Part shown: positions 19,633 to 27,864 of the stretch, piece after piece
Position numbering within the stretch: the first letter of the stretch is position 1
Layout: the number at the start of each line of letters is the position of its first letter
Assembly (NCBI GenBank): GCA_964624825.1
Contig: CAZUYD010000002.1
Coordinates: 45,077 to 109,076 of the forward strand
Origin: Enorma sp964624825
GTDB lineage: Bacteria; Actinomycetota; Coriobacteriia; Coriobacteriales; Coriobacteriaceae
DNA length: 64,000 nt
Reading direction: 5' to 3'
Position numbers and translations under genes: made by a program
Notes under the pieces: generated by a model
Database searches by the model: none
What the model saw: only the letters and a program-made list of their open reading frames with translations
Told to the model about the DNA's origin: nothing

Positions 19633-20916
19633 CTAAGGTCGGGAACAATCCTGTTCGAGCACCGCAACCGTCTCGATGTGCTCGGTGTGGGGGAACATGT
19701 CGACCGGTGTGAGGCGAACGAGCCGATACCCTTGCGCGCCGAGCACAGCAAGGTCGCGTACCTGCGTTTCTGGGTTGCAGCTTATGTACACCATGCGCCG
19801 CGCGTGAACCTGCGCCGCCGCCTTGAGGAAGGCGGGTGTGGAGCCCGCGCGCGGCGGGTCGAGCACGATCACATCAAGGCGCATGCCATCGCGCGCCGCG
19901 CGTTGCAGGCATTCGGTCGCATCGGCGGCGATGAACGTGGCGGTGCGCTCCGAGAAGCCGTTGAGCGCCGCGTTTCGGCGCGCATCCTGCACGCCGGCAT
20001 CGTTGCGCTCGACGCCGATAAGCTTGATGGGGCATCCTGCTTGCTGCGCCGTGCGCGCCGCGCACAGACCGATCGTGCCGCTGCCGCAATATGCGTCGAG
20101 CAGCGTGTCTTCGGGCTTAAGCGCCATGCCGTCGATCGCGACCTGGTAGAGCACTTCGGTTTGCGCGGGATTCGTCTGGTAGAAAGCGGTGGGCGATATC
20201 TCGAACGTGCATCCGAGCAGCTGGTCGCGCATGGTGGGGTTTCCCGCGAGTATGGTGGTATCCGTTCCCAGGATGGCGTTTCCCGGCCGCCCGTTCACGT
20301 TTTGCGCGATGCAGGTTATGCGCGGGCTGATCGCACGAAGGGCTTCTACGAACGCCGCGCGCTGCGGAATATCGCGATTGCTGGTGACAAGCGTCAGCGC
20401 GCCCTCGTCGGTGCGCCATCCCAGGCGAAGCACCGCGTAGCGCAGCAGGCCGCGTCGGGTGTCCTCGTTATACGCGGGAATGCGCAGGCTGGTCGCGATG
20501 TGCGCGACCTCGTTTAGGATGCGCCGCGCGTCAGGGGCCTCGACCGGGCACGATGCAGCGGTGACGATGCGGTGGGTGCCGCGCGCGTAGAAGCCGCATT
20601 GCACCGTTCCGTGCTCTCCCGGAGCGAAGGGCGTCGCCGCCTTGAGCCGGAACGCCCGCGGGGACGGTATAAAGCCAGAGGCTCCCGCCGTGCCGCCCAT
20701 GCCGCGTATGGGATCGATGCGCGCGCTCCATGCGAATTGTTCGAGCAGCGGCGATACGAGCTCTTCGATGAGCGTCTGCTTTCGGTTGAGCTGCTTGCGA
20801 TATGGCACGCCGAGCCAGGAGCACCCGCCGCACGCATGCATGATGGGGCACGGGCCTGCGGTGTCTTTACGTGCGCGGCGCTCGGCGGCGCGGGATGTGT
20901 GATGCTGTGGTTTCAT
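19633..20916 (-). CDS. rlmD: 23S rRNA (uracil-5-)-methyltransferase, RlmD-type
   Basis: 427 residues. The N-terminal cluster motif CPIMHACGGCSWLGVPYRKQL plus a later Cys in ASCPVEAP fits the [4Fe-4S] site of RlmD/RumA enzymes. The SAM domain shows LLDAYCGSGTIGL, VERNDAGVQDARRNAALNG, VLDPPRAGS and the catalytic YISCNPETQVRDL. The family makes 5-methyluridine in 23S rRNA (U1939 in E. coli) or, in relatives, U747 or tRNA U54; the exact site is inferred. The ATG at 20916 is chosen because a TATGAT box ends six bases before it, suggesting a leaderless transcript. The longer frame to 21006 has no ribosome-binding site and would run through a repeat. Confidence 0.9.
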   Translation of the reverse strand: MKPQHHTSRAAERRARKDTAGPCPIMHACGGCSWLGVPYRKQLNRKQTLIEELVSPLLEQFAWSARIDPIRGMGGTAGASGFIPSPRAFRLKAATPFAPGEHGTVQCGFYARGTHRIVTAASCPVEAPDARRILNEVAHIATSLRIPAYNEDTRRGLLRYAVLRLGWRTDEGALTLVTSNRDIPQRAAFVEALRAISPRITCIAQNVNGRPGNAILGTDTTILAGNPTMRDQLLGCTFEISPTAFYQTNPAQTEVLYQVAIDGMALKPEDTLLDAYCGSGTIGLCAARTAQQAGCPIKLIGVERNDAGVQDARRNAALNGFSERTATFIAADATECLQRAARDGMRLDVIVLDPPRAGSTPAFLKAAAQVHARRMVYISCNPETQVRDLAVLGAQGYRLVRLTPVDMFPHTEHIETVAVLEQDCSRP

Positions 20917-20922
20917 GGGGCT

Positions 20923-20928
20923 ATCATA
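20923..20928 (-). promoter_or_regulatory. -10 box of a probable leaderless rlmD transcript
   Basis: TATGAT on the minus strand (context cattggtatgatagcccc) ends six bases before the rlmD ATG, so the transcript would begin at or beside the start codon. No Shine-Dalgarno is present. The same ttggtatgat context occurs upstream of purM at 27821. Confidence 0.5.
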
Positions 20929-20950
20929 CCAATGATGGATGCCTGGACGC

Positions 20951-21040
20951 TGCCGCGTTGCGCGGGCGAGGATGCTAATACATGTATTTCGAAAAGCGGG
21001 GCTCAATCGTGTGCCGCGTTGCGCGGGCGAGAATGCTAAT
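20951..21040. repeat. 29-bp direct repeat pair, 61-bp period
   Basis: tgccgcgttgcgcgggcgag continuing to gatgctaat occupies 20951-20979 and recurs at 21012-21040 with a single G-to-A change. A 32-bp spacer (20980-21011) separates them. The unit contains the short palindrome CCGCG-TTG-CGCGG. Dimensions equal those of a type I-E CRISPR repeat-spacer unit, but there are only two copies and no cas genes in view. Confidence 0.85.
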
Positions 21041-21128
21041 CTGATGCCCGGCGGTAAATTACTACCTGGTGTGCAGTAAAAATGGGTACGATTCGCGTAT
21101 TGAAGGTTGTGTTCCGAGGAGGCGGCTC

Positions 21129-23786
21129 GTGCTCGAGCTTAAAGGCATCACGAAGGATTACCCGTCGGGCGACTCGGTTGTTCGCGCGCTGAAAGGCATC
21201 TCCGTCGCGTTTCGCGACTGCGAGTTCGTCAGCATCCTCGGCCAATCTGGCTGCGGCAAGACGACGCTTCTGAACATCATCGGTGGTCTCGATCAGTATA
21301 CGCGCGGCGACCTGGTCATCAACGGGCGTTCAACGAAGAGCTACCTCGACCGCGATTGGGATACCTACCGTAACCACAGCGTAGGGTTCGTGTTCCAAAG
21401 CTACAACCTCATTCCCCACCAATCGGTGCTCTCGAACGTCGAGATGGCGCTTTTGCTCTCGGGCACACCGAAGGCGGAGCGGCGCCGCCGCGCCGAGGAG
21501 GCGTTGCGTCGCGTTGGCCTGGGCGAATATCTTAAGAAGCGTCCGAACCAGCTTTCGGGCGGCCAGATGCAGCGCGTGGCCATCGCCCGCGCCATCGTGA
21601 ACGACCCCGAGATCATCTTGGCGGACGAGCCTACCGGCGCCCTCGACACCGAGACCTCCGTCGAGGTTATGGAAATATTGAAAGAGCTTTCTCGCGACCG
21701 CCTGGTCATCATGGTCACGCACAATCCCCAGCTGGCCGAGCAGTACTCCGACCGCATCGTCCGCATTCAAGACGGTCTCATCACGAGCGATTCTCGCCCT
21801 GTCGACCCTGTGCGCGAACAGCTCACGCAGAAGCAGATCCAAGAGCACGCCGTCGCCGACGCGCGCAAGGGCAGGCGGTCGATGAGGTTCCGCTCGGCGC
21901 TCGCCCTCTCGTTTAACAACCTTATGACCAAGAAGGGGCGTACGTTCCTCACGGCGTTCGCCGGGTCGATCGGCATCATCGGCATCGCGCTCATCCTCTC
22001 GCTTTCGGACGGCGCGCAGAACTACATCCAGGAAACCGAAGAATCGACCATGGGCAGCTACCCGCTGACCATCAACGAGTCCACTGTGGACATGACGAGC
22101 ATGATGAGCTCGATGATGGACACGGCGCGCGCAGGCGACGAAGAGTCAGACGACGATTCCGACGTGACCTCGCGCAACATCGTCACCAACATGCTTTCCG
22201 ACATCGCGGGCGGCGCGACCGAGAACGATATGGCGGCCATCAAAGCATGGCTCGACACCAACCCTGGGGACATCGAGAGCCTGACTACGACCATCAAGTA
22301 TGCCTACGACACGCCGATCAACGTGTACGCGATCGACACCTCCGGCGACGTGCTTCAGGTGAACCCGTCGACCACCATGGAAACGCTCGGCCTCTCGACG
22401 GGAGACACCCAAAGCGAGATCATGAGTTCCGTGGGTTCGAGCTACGACGTGTTCTATGAGCTCTCGTCTGACCGCGATACCTGGGATTCCGATTTCACCC
22501 TGGTCGCCGGTTCGCTTCCCGAGCAATGGAACGACGTGCTCATTCTCCTGGACGAGAACGGGTGCATCTCCGATTACACGCTCTACTCGCTGGGGCTGCT
22601 CGACCAAAGCGAGCTGCGCGGCATGATGAGCGAGGTGATCGCGGGTGAGACCCCCGAGGCGCAGGATACGGCGACATACAGCTATGACGATCTGCTGAGC
22701 CTGACGTTCACGATACTGCCGCAGAGCTCGCTTTATGAGGAGCAGGATGACGGCACCTGGGTTGATATGAGTGACGACGATGATTTCTTGCGCGACGCGA
22801 TCGAGGCGGGCGAGGAGCTGCATGTCGTTGGGGTGGTGCAGGCAACTGAGGACAGCGCGCTTTCCAACTGGGGCATGGTGCTGTATACGCCCGAGCTAAC
22901 CGAGCACATCATTGAAGAGGTGAACGAGAGCGACATCGTGGCGGCGCAGGAGGCCGATCCGACGACCGACATCTTCACCGGCTTGCCGTTCGAGGACACG
23001 ACGGTGAGCCTCAGCATGGATGCCATCGAGACGCTGATCGACCAGATGTCGAGCGAGCAGGGCGAGGAGCTGCAGTCGTACATAGACGAGATGCGTGCCG
23101 AAGGCATGACCGACGACGAGATCGCCGCTGCGTTCAGCGGCCTGCTGAGCGAAGAGACCGACAACGCCACGTATGACGGCAACCTTGAGACGCTGGGCGT
23201 GTGCAGCCTGGACGAACCGAGCTCCATTAGCATCTATCCTGTCGACTTTGATGCGAAAGAGCAGATCGACCAGCTTATTGAGGACTATAACGAGCAGATT
23301 CGAGCGGACGGCGAGGGTACCGAGATTCAATATACGGATATCGTGGGCATGCTCATGTCGAGCGTGACGAGCATCGTGAGCTCGCTGACGTATATTCTCA
23401 TTGCGTTTGTGGCAATCTCGCTCGTGGTGAGCTCGATCATGATCGGCATCATCACGTACATCAGCGTGCTCGAGCGCACGAAGGAGATCGGCATCTTGCG
23501 CGCCATCGGTGCGAGCAAGAAGGATGTGAGCCGCATCTTCACCGCCGAGACCTTCATCATCGGTTTGGTGAGCGGCGTGCTGGGCATCCTCATCACGGTG
23601 GTGCTCGACATTCCGGTGAATGCGATTATCTACCAGGTTGCCGGGGTTGAGAATTTGGCCGCGGTGCCTGCGGGAGCTGGTGTGGTGCTGGTGCTCATCT
23701 CGGTGGCGCTCTCGCTTATCGCCGGGTTGATGCCGAGCCGCATGGCGGCAAAGAAAGACCCCGTTATCGCACTCCGCACGGAATAG
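21129..23786 (+). CDS. Fused ABC exporter: MacB-like ATPase plus FtsX-type permease
   Basis: 885 residues from a GTG preceded by gaggagg. Residues 1-230 form an ABC ATPase of the LolD/MacB class (Walker A GQSGCGKT at 38-45, signature LSGGQMQR, Walker B IILADEPTGALD, H-loop VMVTHN). A permease follows, with one membrane helix (about 272-296), a large external domain of about 450 residues very rich in Asp, Ser, Thr and Glu, then three C-terminal helices (about 752-870) with the FtsX motif SIMIGIITYISVLERTKEIGILRAIGASKKD. Such mechanotransmission transporters export peptides, antibiotics or lipoproteins without carrying substrate through the membrane core. The substrate is unknown. No adaptor or regulator gene adjoins it. 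Confidence 0.93.
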   Translation: MLELKGITKDYPSGDSVVRALKGISVAFRDCEFVSILGQSGCGKTTLLNIIGGLDQYTRGDLVINGRSTKSYLDRDWDTYRNHSVGFVFQSYNLIPHQSVLSNVEMALLLSGTPKAERRRRAEEALRRVGLGEYLKKRPNQLSGGQMQRVAIARAIVNDPEIILADEPTGALDTETSVEVMEILKELSRDRLVIMVTHNPQLAEQYSDRIVRIQDGLITSDSRPVDPVREQLTQKQIQEHAVADARKGRRSMRFRSALALSFNNLMTKKGRTFLTAFAGSIGIIGIALILSLSDGAQNYIQETEESTMGSYPLTINESTVDMTSMMSSMMDTARAGDEESDDDSDVTSRNIVTNMLSDIAGGATENDMAAIKAWLDTNPGDIESLTTTIKYAYDTPINVYAIDTSGDVLQVNPSTTMETLGLSTGDTQSEIMSSVGSSYDVFYELSSDRDTWDSDFTLVAGSLPEQWNDVLILLDENGCISDYTLYSLGLLDQSELRGMMSEVIAGETPEAQDTATYSYDDLLSLTFTILPQSSLYEEQDDGTWVDMSDDDDFLRDAIEAGEELHVVGVVQATEDSALSNWGMVLYTPELTEHIIEEVNESDIVAAQEADPTTDIFTGLPFEDTTVSLSMDAIETLIDQMSSEQGEELQSYIDEMRAEGMTDDEIAAAFSGLLSEETDNATYDGNLETLGVCSLDEPSSISIYPVDFDAKEQIDQLIEDYNEQIRADGEGTEIQYTDIVGMLMSSVTSIVSSLTYILIAFVAISLVVSSIMIGIITYISVLERTKEIGILRAIGASKKDVSRIFTAETFIIGLVSGVLGILITVVLDIPVNAIIYQVAGVENLAAVPAGAGVVLVLISVALSLIAGLMPSRMAAKKDPVIALRTE

Positions 23787-23891
23787 CGGGTACGGTGCGC
23801 TGTGTGCGCGGCGGGCTCCATTTGCAGGTCGCCCCATGCGTGCCATCCCCGGCGATGGCGTATCGCACGCGGCGCGCGCGGCTGCGTTTCA

Positions 23892-24071
23892 CGTGTTTCA
23901 TCCCACCACTTTGCAAGTTTGGCGACACTTTTCGCGAATATCCCGAGTATGCCGGTTATTATTGCGGAAGAAGCTGCAGGTACAGGGCTTGATGCTTTCT
24001 CAGCTACTTCTGAAAACCCAAAAAAGTGTCGCCAAACTTGCAAAGTGGTTACCGCTGCCTCATGAAACACG
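23892..24071. mobile_element. 180-bp inverted-repeat element, copy 2 (MITE-like)
   Basis: Perfect 27-bp inverted arms at 23906-23932 and 24022-24048 share the core CAAGTTTGGCGACACTTTT with copy 1. They are separated by 89 bp, the same spacer as copy 1. Outer arms cgtgtttcat (23892-23901) and atgaaacacg (24062-24071) are inverted. The reverse complement of the interior aligns without gaps to copy 1 at roughly two thirds of positions, including shared TACCTGC, GCAAT and ATACTCGG blocks. It lies after the ABC exporter gene. Confidence 0.8.
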
Positions 24072-24122
24072 CGAAACACGACCCCTGCTCTGTTGCAGGC
24101 AACGTGGTTACCTTGCGAAAGG

Positions 24123-24152
24123 GTCGCACCCATCTGGAAAGATGGGTGCGAC
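24123..24152. terminator. Perfect 13-bp hairpin downstream of the second element
   Basis: gtcgcacccatct (24123-24135) pairs perfectly with agatgggtgcgac (24140-24152) around a ggaa loop. There is no T-run on either side. It may end readthrough from the exporter gene or be an independent structured element. Confidence 0.5.
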
Positions 24153-24558
24153 GCGACCCATCTCTTGGGACGTTGACCAACCGTTGCTGCAACGCTATGA
24201 AAGCTGGGAATTTACCGCCTCATTGAATGCCGACATCGTCGTCTTGGCCTCATATAGACTTGCGCTCGCATGAACCGAATGAGGAAGCGTTCGTGCGACA
24301 GGTAAAACCGATGCAGCGGTTGCCGCGCTATTGGGCAATCGCCTCGGGCGCATCGATCGGGTGCTGGTTGGCGAGTCGGAGCAGCGAAGCGCCGCCCGGC
24401 TCGGTTGCAGCGTGTAATGGGGAGAAGCCAGGCGATCGATTGGGCGGTTGCGGCATGGTGCCGGGCGCCCCGTGCACGGCGCGCGCCATAGATTCACCCG
24501 TGCGCATCGACGAGGCGTGAAATTACCGTCCGCAGACACTCTAGGTGCAGCTATCGGG
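24153..24558. other. Spacer upstream of purF without a supported gene
   Basis: About 400 bp with only short open frames, including a 97-codon frame from 24227 that lacks a ribosome-binding site. A stretch near 24300-24420 reads like coding sequence in one frame (GKTDAAVAALLGNRLGRID) but is interrupted by stops, so a decayed gene is possible and unproven. Confidence 0.4.
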
Positions 24559-24586
24559 CGCATATGAGGACGGCATATGCGATAAT
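24559..24586 (+). promoter_or_regulatory. purF promoter region: inverted repeat abutting a -10 box
   Basis: cgcatatg (24559-24566) and catatgcg (24574-24581) form perfect 8-bp arms around seven bases. The last base overlaps the -10 hexamer GATAAT (24581-24586). The purF ATG is 34 bp further on. The placement suits an operator that blocks RNA polymerase, for example for a purine-responsive repressor, but no regulator is identified. Confidence 0.5.
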
Positions 24587-24620
24587 GTCCTGCGAACAAC
24601 CGTGTTACAGAGGGGATGAT

Positions 24621-26240
24621 ATGCCGCAGGCAACTTCGATGCACAGGACAGAGGAGTCGGCTCCCGACGACGCCTTGCACGAGGAGTGCGGCGTCTTTGG
24701 CGTCTGGGCTCCCCGGCTCGACGTCGCGCGCCTCACGTTTTTCGGGTTGAAGGCGCTGCAGCACCGCGGGCAGGAATCTGCCGGTATCGCCGTGGGCGAT
24801 GGCGGCACGGTGATGGTTCGCAAGGATCTTGGCCTTGTCGACCAGGTGTTTTCGAACGCGGATCTGTCGTCGTTGACCGGCCAGCTCGCGGTTGGCCACG
24901 TGCGCTACGGCACCGCCGGCGCCAAGAGCTGGGAGAGCGCGCAGCCGCACCTTTCGACCATCAACGATGTGATTATCGCGCTGGCGCACAACGGCACTCT
25001 CGTCAACACCGATGAGCTGCGTCGTCAGCTCATCAACCTGGGCGTTCCCTTCCTTTCGAGCTCCGACTCCGAGGTTGCCACCAAGCTCATCGGATACTTC
25101 ACCCAGCGCACCAAGCATCTGCGCGAAGGCATCCGCAAGACCATGGAGCTGGTGCGCGGCGGGTACGCGATGACGCTCATCACCGAGCAGGCGCTCTATG
25201 CGTTTCGCGATCCGCACGGCATTCGCCCGCTGGTGCTTGGCCGTCTGCCGCAGGCAGACTCCGCTGTGCAAGCAGGCGAGGACGCCGCATGCCCCGCGCC
25301 CGTTGAGGGCGACGAGCAGCGCGCCGCCGCCGGGTGGGTGGTGGCATCCGAAACCTGCGCGCTCGATATCGTGGGCGCGGAATATGTGCGCGACATTCGC
25401 CCGGGCGAGATCTTGCGCATCTCGGCGGACGGGCTGGTGTCCGAGCAAGGCGTTCCTTCGGCGGCCGAGGCGGCCGAGTGCATTTTCGAGCAGGTGTATT
25501 TCGCCCGACCCGACTCCATCATGGCGGGAAAATCGGTGTATGCGTGTCGCTACGACATGGGACGCTGCTTGGCGCGCGAGGTGCCGGTGGAAGCCGATAT
25601 GGTCATCGGCGTTCCCGATTCCGGCCTGCCCCCGGCGGAAGGATATGCGCACGAAAGCGGCATTCCCTTTGGCGAGGGCCTCATCAAGAATCGTTATGTG
25701 GCGCGCACATTCATCCAGCCCACGCAGGAGCTTCGCGCGATGGGCGTGCGCATGAAGCTCAACCCCCTGCGCGACAACATAGCGGGAAAGCGCCTGGTGG
25801 TCATCGACGATTCCATCGTGCGCGGCACCACCATGGTGCAGCTGGTGAAGATGCTGCGCCAGGCGGGCGCGCGCGAGGTTCACGTACGGATCAACAGCCC
25901 GGAGGTCGTGTGGCCGTGCTTCTATGGCATCGACACCGATATCCAGTCGCAGCTGATCAGTGCGAACAAATCGGTTGACGAGATCTGCTCGTTCATCGGT
26001 GCCGACTCGCTCGCGTTCCTTTCGGTTCAAGGGCTGCTGAGCTGCCTGCCTCGCCGCGGATACTGCACGGCGTGCTTCACCGGCGTGTACCCCGTCGCGA
26101 TTCCCGAAAGCTTCGGGCGCGACAAGTTCATGCAGGGGTACGACCCGTGCAATTTAACGCAACCGGAGCCCCTGGGTGCGGATGCGGTGACTAAAATGGA
26201 ACACGACCGCAGCTGGGAGCAGGCGCACGGTATGCTGTAG
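24621..26240 (+). CDS. purF: Amidophosphoribosyltransferase
   Basis: 539 residues; first committed step of purine synthesis (glutamine + PRPP to phosphoribosylamine). The ATG at 24621 follows agagggga. Residues 1-22 look like a propeptide that would be removed to expose the catalytic Cys23 in EECGVFGVW. The Ntn glutaminase domain has LQHRGQESAGI, VGHVRYGTAG and AHNGTLVN. The phosphoribosyltransferase domain has the PRPP motif VVIDDSIVRGTT. The C-terminal LLSCLPRRGYCTACFTGVYP supplies cysteines as in the Fe-S-containing B. subtilis type. A stretch of about 30 extra residues rich in Ala, Glu and Asp lies after LVLGRLPQ. The sortase gene follows 176 bp downstream and is unrelated. Confidence 0.96.
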   Translation: MPQATSMHRTEESAPDDALHEECGVFGVWAPRLDVARLTFFGLKALQHRGQESAGIAVGDGGTVMVRKDLGLVDQVFSNADLSSLTGQLAVGHVRYGTAGAKSWESAQPHLSTINDVIIALAHNGTLVNTDELRRQLINLGVPFLSSSDSEVATKLIGYFTQRTKHLREGIRKTMELVRGGYAMTLITEQALYAFRDPHGIRPLVLGRLPQADSAVQAGEDAACPAPVEGDEQRAAAGWVVASETCALDIVGAEYVRDIRPGEILRISADGLVSEQGVPSAAEAAECIFEQVYFARPDSIMAGKSVYACRYDMGRCLAREVPVEADMVIGVPDSGLPPAEGYAHESGIPFGEGLIKNRYVARTFIQPTQELRAMGVRMKLNPLRDNIAGKRLVVIDDSIVRGTTMVQLVKMLRQAGAREVHVRINSPEVVWPCFYGIDTDIQSQLISANKSVDEICSFIGADSLAFLSVQGLLSCLPRRGYCTACFTGVYPVAIPESFGRDKFMQGYDPCNLTQPEPLGADAVTKMEHDRSWEQAHGML

Positions 26241-26416
26241 GTTTCAAAACACGGTACGGCGCCACCGCGCTGGCATGCGCGGTGCGTTATACGGGGCTGC
26301 ACCTGCTCGCGATATGCGCCTTTGTCGTGCGATGCTCCGAGGTGCTGCCCAGCTGCAAGGCGTGGCACCGGTTGCGGCGCAGTGCGCCCATATCCGTTTC
26401 ATTCTGGGGGTAGAGG

Positions 26417-27724
26417 ATGAGCTCGTATCAAGGAAAGCGCTTTAAGAAGTCCGACGATGGGCAGCGCGACACCCAGGGACCCCACAGCGATACCCGCGGC
26501 GCCCATGCCGCCCGCGCCGCGCAGCCCGCACATACTGCGCATGCTGCTCGCGCCGCACAGTCCGCACAGCCCGTGCATACTGCGCATGCCGCCCGCGCCG
26601 CGCAGCCCGCGCACGCCGCGCGTACCGCCCCTTCAGTTTCGAAGCGCGTCGGCGCGCAAGCAAGCGCGCGATCAGGGGGTAGCCACGTGCAGACAGGGCG
26701 CACCGCCGCGCGTTCCGCCTATCCCTCAGCGCAACAGGGCGTATCCCCGGTTCAGCCGGTGCGTCCCCATGCGCAGGCGGGCGCGAGCCCTACGCGCGTC
26801 GTGAGCGGCGGCGCGTATACGCAGGCAGGGCGCCAGAGCACGGCAAGGCGTCAGAGCAAGGCGGGGCGGCAACGCGCGTCGGGGTATTACCAGGCATCTT
26901 CGGGCCGCGCAGCGGCAGGTTCGCGTCGCAGCTCATCCCAAAGCCGGGCATCGGCTTCGCGCCCTTCGCGCGCACGCATCGTCATCTCGCGTGTGCTCAT
27001 CGGTGCGGGCATCGTGTTGATACTGGTCGCCGCAGGCATTTTTATCGCAGCGCAGATCGGGTACCAGCAATCCCGCGAAGCGTATGACAACCTGGCGCAG
27101 TATATAACCCTTGACGACAGCGAGGGCGACGGCGTGCCGGTGGTCGATTGGGATGCGCTCGCAGAGATAAGCGAGGACATCGTCGCATGGATTTATATCC
27201 CCAATACGAATATCAACTACCCGGTGGTGCAGGGTGACACCAACGATGAATACCTCCGCGCCCTGCCCGACGGCACCTATAACAGCGGTGGCTCGATCAT
27301 GCTCGATTCCAGCCAGATCGCGCCGGGCATGGTGGAGCAGCAGACGACCATCTATGGTCATCATATGAGCGACGGCTCGATGTTCTACACGCTTGAGGAA
27401 ACGCTCGACCAAGATCGCTTCGACGAGATCACCACGGTATACTACCTCACGCCCGAGAAGACCTATCGTCTTACGCCGCTCTTCACGGCGCGCGTGCACA
27501 TGACCTACACCGAGGCGGCGCAGGGCAGTTTCGGGAGCACCGAGGCGCTGCAGGAATACCTTAGCGACCTGCGCGAATACGCGCAGGCTGAGGCATCTGA
27601 TGTCGACGAGCGCACGGTCGACGCGGATCAGGTTCTCTCGCTCATCACGTGCAGCGGCATCTCGGGAACCAGCTACCGCGCGATCATGGTCTGCACCATT
27701 ACGGAGGAGTACTCTACGTCGTAA
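26417..27724 (+). CDS. Class B sortase with a long Ala/His/Gln-rich N-terminal region
   Basis: 435 residues. The first 190 residues are low-complexity (repeats of HTAHAARAAQ, then Ser/Arg/Gln-rich) and precede a membrane helix (VLIGAGIVLILVAAGIFIAA). The external catalytic domain has the sortase triad: His315 in IYGHHMSDGSMF, Cys412 in LITCSG and Arg421 in SYRAIMV. IPNTNINYPVVQGDTNDEYL is typical of class B. Sortases cleave a sorting signal and attach surface proteins to peptidoglycan. No protein with a recognisable sorting signal is encoded in the window, so the substrates lie elsewhere. The start ATG follows ggggg at a usable distance. Confidence 0.92.
   Translation: MSSYQGKRFKKSDDGQRDTQGPHSDTRGAHAARAAQPAHTAHAARAAQSAQPVHTAHAARAAQPAHAARTAPSVSKRVGAQASARSGGSHVQTGRTAARSAYPSAQQGVSPVQPVRPHAQAGASPTRVVSGGAYTQAGRQSTARRQSKAGRQRASGYYQASSGRAAAGSRRSSSQSRASASRPSRARIVISRVLIGAGIVLILVAAGIFIAAQIGYQQSREAYDNLAQYITLDDSEGDGVPVVDWDALAEISEDIVAWIYIPNTNINYPVVQGDTNDEYLRALPDGTYNSGGSIMLDSSQIAPGMVEQQTTIYGHHMSDGSMFYTLEETLDQDRFDEITTVYYLTPEKTYRLTPLFTARVHMTYTEAAQGSFGSTEALQEYLSDLREYAQAEASDVDERTVDADQVLSLITCSGISGTSYRAIMVCTITEEYSTS
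26505..26630 (+). repeat. In-frame 36-45-bp repeats in the sortase N-terminal region
   Basis: Blocks built on catactgcgcatgc followed by tgctcgcgccgcacag (with c/t variants) recur two to three times, encoding HTAHAARAAQ. They are intragenic and prone to slippage. Confidence 0.75.
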
Positions 27725-27824
27725 GCCGTGATCGCGTCAGGCCCATCACCGCGGTCGCACGCGTTGTAGCGTGTCCACTCGCATAGGTCGACCGGCCGCG
27801 GCGAAGATACCGAATGCGTCTTGG

Positions 27825-27830
27825 TATGAT
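27825..27830 (+). promoter_or_regulatory. -10 box for purM-purN
   Basis: TATGAT in the context ttggtatgatgg lies 34 bp before the purM ATG. No strong -35 is seen. The context matches the rlmD promoter box. Confidence 0.45.
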
Positions 27831-27864
27831 GGCAGCATACGTTGCCCGTGGAAAGGACTTGAGT

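Noticed and set aside
20951..21040. Annotating the 29-bp repeat pair as a CRISPR array
   Set aside because: Only two repeats, one spacer, no cas genes in 64 kb, and no match to a repeat consensus that I can confirm.
24227..24520. 97-codon plus-strand frame upstream of purF
   Set aside because: Starts without a ribosome-binding site and shows no recognisable motif; random open frames of this size are common at this GC.
24195..26030. 611-codon minus-strand open frame antisense to purF
   Set aside because: It is the high-GC shadow of purF. It has no start signal, and the plus-strand protein is unambiguous.
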